Of a DNA stretch of 64,000 bases, positions 60,806-64,000 are shown piece by piece (positions within the stretch are counted from its first letter, which is position 1; every line of letters begins with the position of its first letter). Location of the stretch: assembly GCA_944321085.1 (NCBI GenBank), contig CALUJY010000005.1, positions 151,211-215,210 of the forward strand. Direction: 5' to 3'. The notes under the pieces are model-generated. The model ran no database searches and was not told the origin of the DNA. It worked only from the letters and a program-made list of their open reading frames with translations. The position numbers and the translations under genes are program-made. The stretch is from an uncultured Barnesiella sp. Its GTDB lineage: Bacteria; Bacteroidota; Bacteroidia; Bacteroidales; Barnesiellaceae_A.

Positions 60806-62860
60806 ATGGTTGAAATGAGGCCTCTCATATATCGTATTTTCTTGTTTCTCTTTGGGCTGACGGCTATTCCGGCGGTGGCACAAATCAATACCGACAGGGT
60901 GATGAATATAGGGCGTAATGCTCTCTATTTCGAAGATTATGTACTCTCGATACAATATTTCAATCAGGTCATAAAGGCAAAGCCATATTGGGCTGACCCC
61001 TATTTTTACCGTGCAGTAGCGAAACTCAATCTCGACGATTTCCGGGGTGCCGAGGCCGATGCGACGGCGTGTATCGACCGTAATCCTTATATGGTCGATG
61101 CCTATCAGGTGCGAGGTATAGCCCGTCAGAATATGGAAAACTATGCAGGGGCTATCGCCGATTATAAACAGGGACTCGAATATGAGCCGCACGACCGTCC
61201 CATGTTGATGAACCTTGCCATTGCGCAGGTGCAAATCGAGAATTATCCTGCTGCCGACTCGGCTTATGTCGCTCTCTTTGCCCAATATCCGTCGTATGCT
61301 CCGGCATACCTCTCGCGCAGCCAGTTTAACCTGATGCGAGGCGATACCATAGCAGCCCGTGCCGATGTGGATAAAGCGATAGAGTATGACAAAAACATGG
61401 CGCCGGCCTATCAAATACGTGCTCACATACGCATGAAACACGATGCCGACTATACCGGTGCGTTGGAAGATATGAATATGGCCGTGCGGCTCGAACCGCA
61501 ATCACCCTTGGCATATATCAACCGTGCCTTGGTGCGTTACTATATGGATGATTTGCGCGGTGCTATGGCCGATTACGATTATGTGCTTATCATAGACCCC
61601 GGTAACATCATGGCTCATTATAACCGTGGATTGCTGCGTATGCAAGTGGGCGACCGCAACCGATCCATCGAGGACTTCACAGCGGTGCTTACCCGCGAGC
61701 CGGACAACTATTTTGCCCGTTACAATCGTGCTATACTATATGATATTTTGGGGCAGTATGCCGATGCCATTGCCGACTATGATGCTGTGCTGGAAGTTTA
61801 TCCCGACTATATAGGCGGCTTGTATGCTCGTTCCGAGGCCAAACGCAAATTGGGCGATTTACGGGGTGGCGAGGCCGACTTCAACAAGGCATACGCTTTG
61901 CAGGAAAAAGTTAAGCAAGACCCGGCTCTTGCCGTAGAGGCTGTTGAAAATGCTGCTACGAAAGCCGAGCGCACCGAGTCGGATAAGAATATCAATAAAT
62001 TCGACCGTCTCCTTGTTGCCGATAACGATGCAAGCGAAGCCTTCGCGCCTAAATACGAAAGCCAAGTACGGGGGCGTGTCCAAGACCGCAATGTGCGAGT
62101 TTCCATGCAACCCATGTTTGTGCTTACTTACTATGAGCGTCCCAACGAGTTGCGTCCGTCGAACTTCTTCTCCGACGAACTCGATTATCTCAACGGGTTG
62201 CAGGCTTTCCCTTATCGTCTTGTGCTTACTAACGATGAGGCGATACTCACCACGTCGCAAATCAATGAACGTTTCTTGTCTATCAATCGTTATGACCGGC
62301 TTATAGATACCCTCAGCACACCCGACCCTTTGGCATACTTCGGACGAGCTATCGATATGATGCTCATTCAAGACTATGCCGGTGCCATAGCCGACCTTGA
62401 CCGTGTGATAGAGCAAAGTCCTCAATTTATGTTGGCATACTTTGAGCGGGCTGTGGTGCGTTACAAATACATGGAATATCGTCGGCGTCAGCAGGCCGGT
62501 TCGAACGCGCAGCCTTCGACTGCTCCGACAACAGGAATGCCGTTGCAACTCAACCCCGAGGCTGTCGAGTATGACCTCATATATCGCGACCTTGCTCGCG
62601 TGTTGGAGCTTTCGCCTCGTTTCTACTATGCTTACTACAATCGGGGTAACCTCTATTTTGCGCAACAGGATGTTGCCTCGGCCATAGCCGACTATACCGA
62701 CGCATTGCGTTTGCAGCCCGATTTGGCGGCAGCCTATTTCAATCGTGGATTGGCTTATCTTAAAGCCGGTGACGAAGCCAAAGGGCGTGCCGACCTCTCA
62801 AAGGCCGGCGAGCTGGGCATCATGGCAGCCTATAATATCTTGAAACGTTTGGGCGATTGA
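60806..62860 (+). CDS. Secreted TPR-repeat protein
   Basis: Exported protein of 684 residues. A signal peptide (about 1-26; FLFLFGLTAIPAVAQ) is followed by about ten tetratricopeptide repeats (about 30-380), for example AHYNRGLLRMQVGDRNRSIE and FARYNRAILYDILGQYADAI, each of 34 residues with the usual small/large pattern. A less repetitive stretch (about 385-500, with RPSNFFSDELDYLNGLQAF) interrupts them; two or more TPRs follow to the end (YFNRGLAYLKAGDEAKGRAD). A scaffold for a periplasmic complex is likely; the partner is unknown. Confidence 0.87.
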   Translation: MVEMRPLIYRIFLFLFGLTAIPAVAQINTDRVMNIGRNALYFEDYVLSIQYFNQVIKAKPYWADPYFYRAVAKLNLDDFRGAEADATACIDRNPYMVDAYQVRGIARQNMENYAGAIADYKQGLEYEPHDRPMLMNLAIAQVQIENYPAADSAYVALFAQYPSYAPAYLSRSQFNLMRGDTIAARADVDKAIEYDKNMAPAYQIRAHIRMKHDADYTGALEDMNMAVRLEPQSPLAYINRALVRYYMDDLRGAMADYDYVLIIDPGNIMAHYNRGLLRMQVGDRNRSIEDFTAVLTREPDNYFARYNRAILYDILGQYADAIADYDAVLEVYPDYIGGLYARSEAKRKLGDLRGGEADFNKAYALQEKVKQDPALAVEAVENAATKAERTESDKNINKFDRLLVADNDASEAFAPKYESQVRGRVQDRNVRVSMQPMFVLTYYERPNELRPSNFFSDELDYLNGLQAFPYRLVLTNDEAILTTSQINERFLSINRYDRLIDTLSTPDPLAYFGRAIDMMLIQDYAGAIADLDRVIEQSPQFMLAYFERAVVRYKYMEYRRRQQAGSNAQPSTAPTTGMPLQLNPEAVEYDLIYRDLARVLELSPRFYYAYYNRGNLYFAQQDVASAIADYTDALRLQPDLAAAYFNRGLAYLKAGDEAKGRADLSKAGELGIMAAYNILKRLGD

Positions 62861-62887
62861 TTTTCCGTTCTATTCTTACGGAATCCC

Positions 62888-63694
62888 TTATTCCTTTCGT
62901 TGGCGTAACTCCCAAAAAGCGACGGCCGATGCTGCCGCCACATTGAGCGAATCGACACCGTGAGCCATAGGTATGCGAGCCACATAGTCTGCCTCGGCGA
63001 TGATGGAGTGGGGCAGACCGTCACCCTCGGTGCCCATGATGATGGCAAGTCGGGGTTCGCTGGCAATGATAGGGGCATCTATGGGCAACGAACGGTCGGT
63101 GAGAGCCATTGCTACGGTACGAAATCCGTAGTTGTGCAGGTCGGTGAGGGGTTCGGTTATCCATGTCCACGGTATCAGAAATACCGAACCCATAGAGACG
63201 CGTACGGCACGTCGGTTCAACGGGTCGCACGAGTCGGGCGTGAGCAGTACGCCGTCAATTCCCAAAGCCGCTGCCGAGCGGAATATTGCCCCGATGTTGG
63301 TAGTATCTACTACCCCTTTTATCACTACCACCCGGCTCGATGGGCGGCATACCTCTTCGACGGTAGGCAAAAGTCGTCGGCGCATGGCGCACAATACGCC
63401 ACGAGTAAGAGTATAGCCGGTGAGTTGTGCCAATAGTTCGCGGTCGCCTGTATAAACGGGTATATGGGGGCATTGAGCTATAATGTCGGCCGCATCGCCG
63501 TCGATGTGACGTTGTTCGCACAGCAAAGCGACAGGTTCATAACCGGCTGTTAATGCCACGCGTATCACTTTGGGGCTTTCGGCTATGAATATCCCTTTGT
63601 CGGGTTCTAAACGATTCCGTAATTGAGCCTCAGTCAGTGTCCCGAACAGTTCCACCCCCGGGTGTTGCAGCGATGAAATTTCTATGATTGCCAT
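62888..63694 (-). CDS. SpoU/TrmH-family RNA methyltransferase (second copy)
   Basis: Protein of 268 residues, related in fold to the methyltransferase at 7298 but with its own N-terminal part. SpoU motifs: VVDTTNIGAIFRSAAALGID (motif 1), IMGTEGDGLPHSII (motif 2) and RIPMAHGVDSLNVAAASAV (motif 3). Motif 2 keeps the Glu and Gly. The target is unknown. ATG 63694 (MAIIEIS) is chosen because the -7 box at 63709-63716 lies in the longer extension to 63817. Confidence 0.9.
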   Translation of the reverse strand: MAIIEISSLQHPGVELFGTLTEAQLRNRLEPDKGIFIAESPKVIRVALTAGYEPVALLCEQRHIDGDAADIIAQCPHIPVYTGDRELLAQLTGYTLTRGVLCAMRRRLLPTVEEVCRPSSRVVVIKGVVDTTNIGAIFRSAAALGIDGVLLTPDSCDPLNRRAVRVSMGSVFLIPWTWITEPLTDLHNYGFRTVAMALTDRSLPIDAPIIASEPRLAIIMGTEGDGLPHSIIAEADYVARIPMAHGVDSLNVAAASAVAFWELRQRKE

Positions 63695-64000
63695 ACAGAT
63701 ATTTTTTGCAAAGATAGTGCAAATGAGGGCATACTCGCCAAACAACGATTGATTCGTCGACGAAAGATGGGTCGTAAGAAAATTATAAAATAGTTTTTGG
63801 GAAACGTTATAGAACAATGAAACGACGAAATTAAATGCTATGATGCGCTATTATAAAGATTGCATCGATAGGAAGTGAATAAATAAAGATGCTGTATGAA
63901 TTAACGATTATTGGAATATCGGCTACACTACTGTCCCGTAAAAGTGGATAAATAGTTCTTTGAAATTATTGAAATATAGCCAATTACACGGTTTTTTGAA
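63695..64000. other. AT-rich region at the right end of the window
   Basis: Holds the SpoU gene promoter and otherwise no gene. From about 63780 the sequence is markedly more AT-rich than the rest of the window. A short block CACTACTGTCCCGTAAAAG at 63925-63943 and a TTTGAAATTATTGAAATAT stretch just after it recall insertion-sequence ends in Bacteroidales, but the element itself would lie beyond the window. Confidence 0.4.
63709..63716 (-). promoter_or_regulatory. Second SpoU gene promoter, -7 element
   Basis: TATCTTTG on the minus strand, 14 bases before ATG 63694; it sets the start codon. Confidence 0.6.

Overview
The window is chromosomal DNA from a member of the Bacteroidota, order Bacteroidales. 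Four things point there. The tmRNA encodes the tag GENNYALAA. Most intergenic regions carry the Bacteroidetes-type -7 element TAnnTTTG and few Shine-Dalgarno sequences. Lineage-restricted families are present (DUF4290, DUF4301, DUF4251, DUF5063, DUF6359, an RprX/RprY two-component system, a GT3-type glycogen synthase), and one protein ends in a type IX secretion sorting domain. Genus cannot be fixed from the sequence alone. There are no rRNA or tRNA genes, CRISPR arrays, prophages or complete insertion sequences. Base composition is even except for an AT-rich last 300 bases.

Layout. 1-2358: the 3' part of an RprX-like sensor kinase, RprY and malate dehydrogenase. 2755-6203: a YrdC-type threonylcarbamoyl-AMP synthase, a B3/B4-domain protein, a membrane protein and a Fic-like protein whose active-site loop is degenerate. 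6640-7038: tmRNA. 7298-11738: an operon of a SpoU methyltransferase, RadA, an FAD oxidoreductase and a metallo-beta-lactamase-fold protein. 11764-19693: a MATE exporter, a secreted transglutaminase-like protein, a CAT-like acetyltransferase, an exported debranching-enzyme lipoprotein, a VOC protein and CorA. 19744-25926: a CCA-adding-type nucleotidyltransferase, an M24 peptidase, a HAD hydrolase, a DUF6359/T9SS protein and TatC/TatA. 26055-31444: FabD, then glycogen phosphorylase and GT3 glycogen synthase. 31664-36329: an acyltransferase/nitrilase operon, NlpE-like and WG-repeat lipoproteins and a DUF362 ferredoxin-type protein. 36589-39702: a glycosylase-like gene remnant, DUF4301, and a KptA plus macro-like pair. 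40139-42709: MlaE/MlaF-like ABC proteins and LptB. 42872-46768: a seven-gene operon including yicC, gmk, nadD and an RNase D-like exonuclease. 46878-50051: tsaB, DUF4290, murA and rimM. 50365-59616: a DUF4251 protein, groES-groEL, a glutaredoxin-like protein, pheT, a YebC protein, a ferredoxin-linked aldo-keto reductase and an MBL lipoprotein gene with an in-frame TAG. 59708-63694: a META-domain lipoprotein, a TPR protein and a second SpoU methyltransferase.

Most genes are housekeeping: translation and RNA quality control (tmRNA, pheT, tsaB and YrdC for t6A, rimM, the CCA enzyme, two SpoU methyltransferases, YebC, yicC), envelope building (murA, lptB, mlaEF, tatAC, lipoproteins) and carbon storage (GT3 synthase with phosphorylase). 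The less ordinary points are the KptA/macro-like pair, which could form a small 2'-phosphate RNA repair and ADP-ribose clearance unit; the Fic protein without its catalytic loop residues; the MBL gene interrupted by TAG; MurA with aspartate in place of the catalytic cysteine; and an orphan terminator-like hairpin between mdh and the YrdC gene that may end a small RNA.
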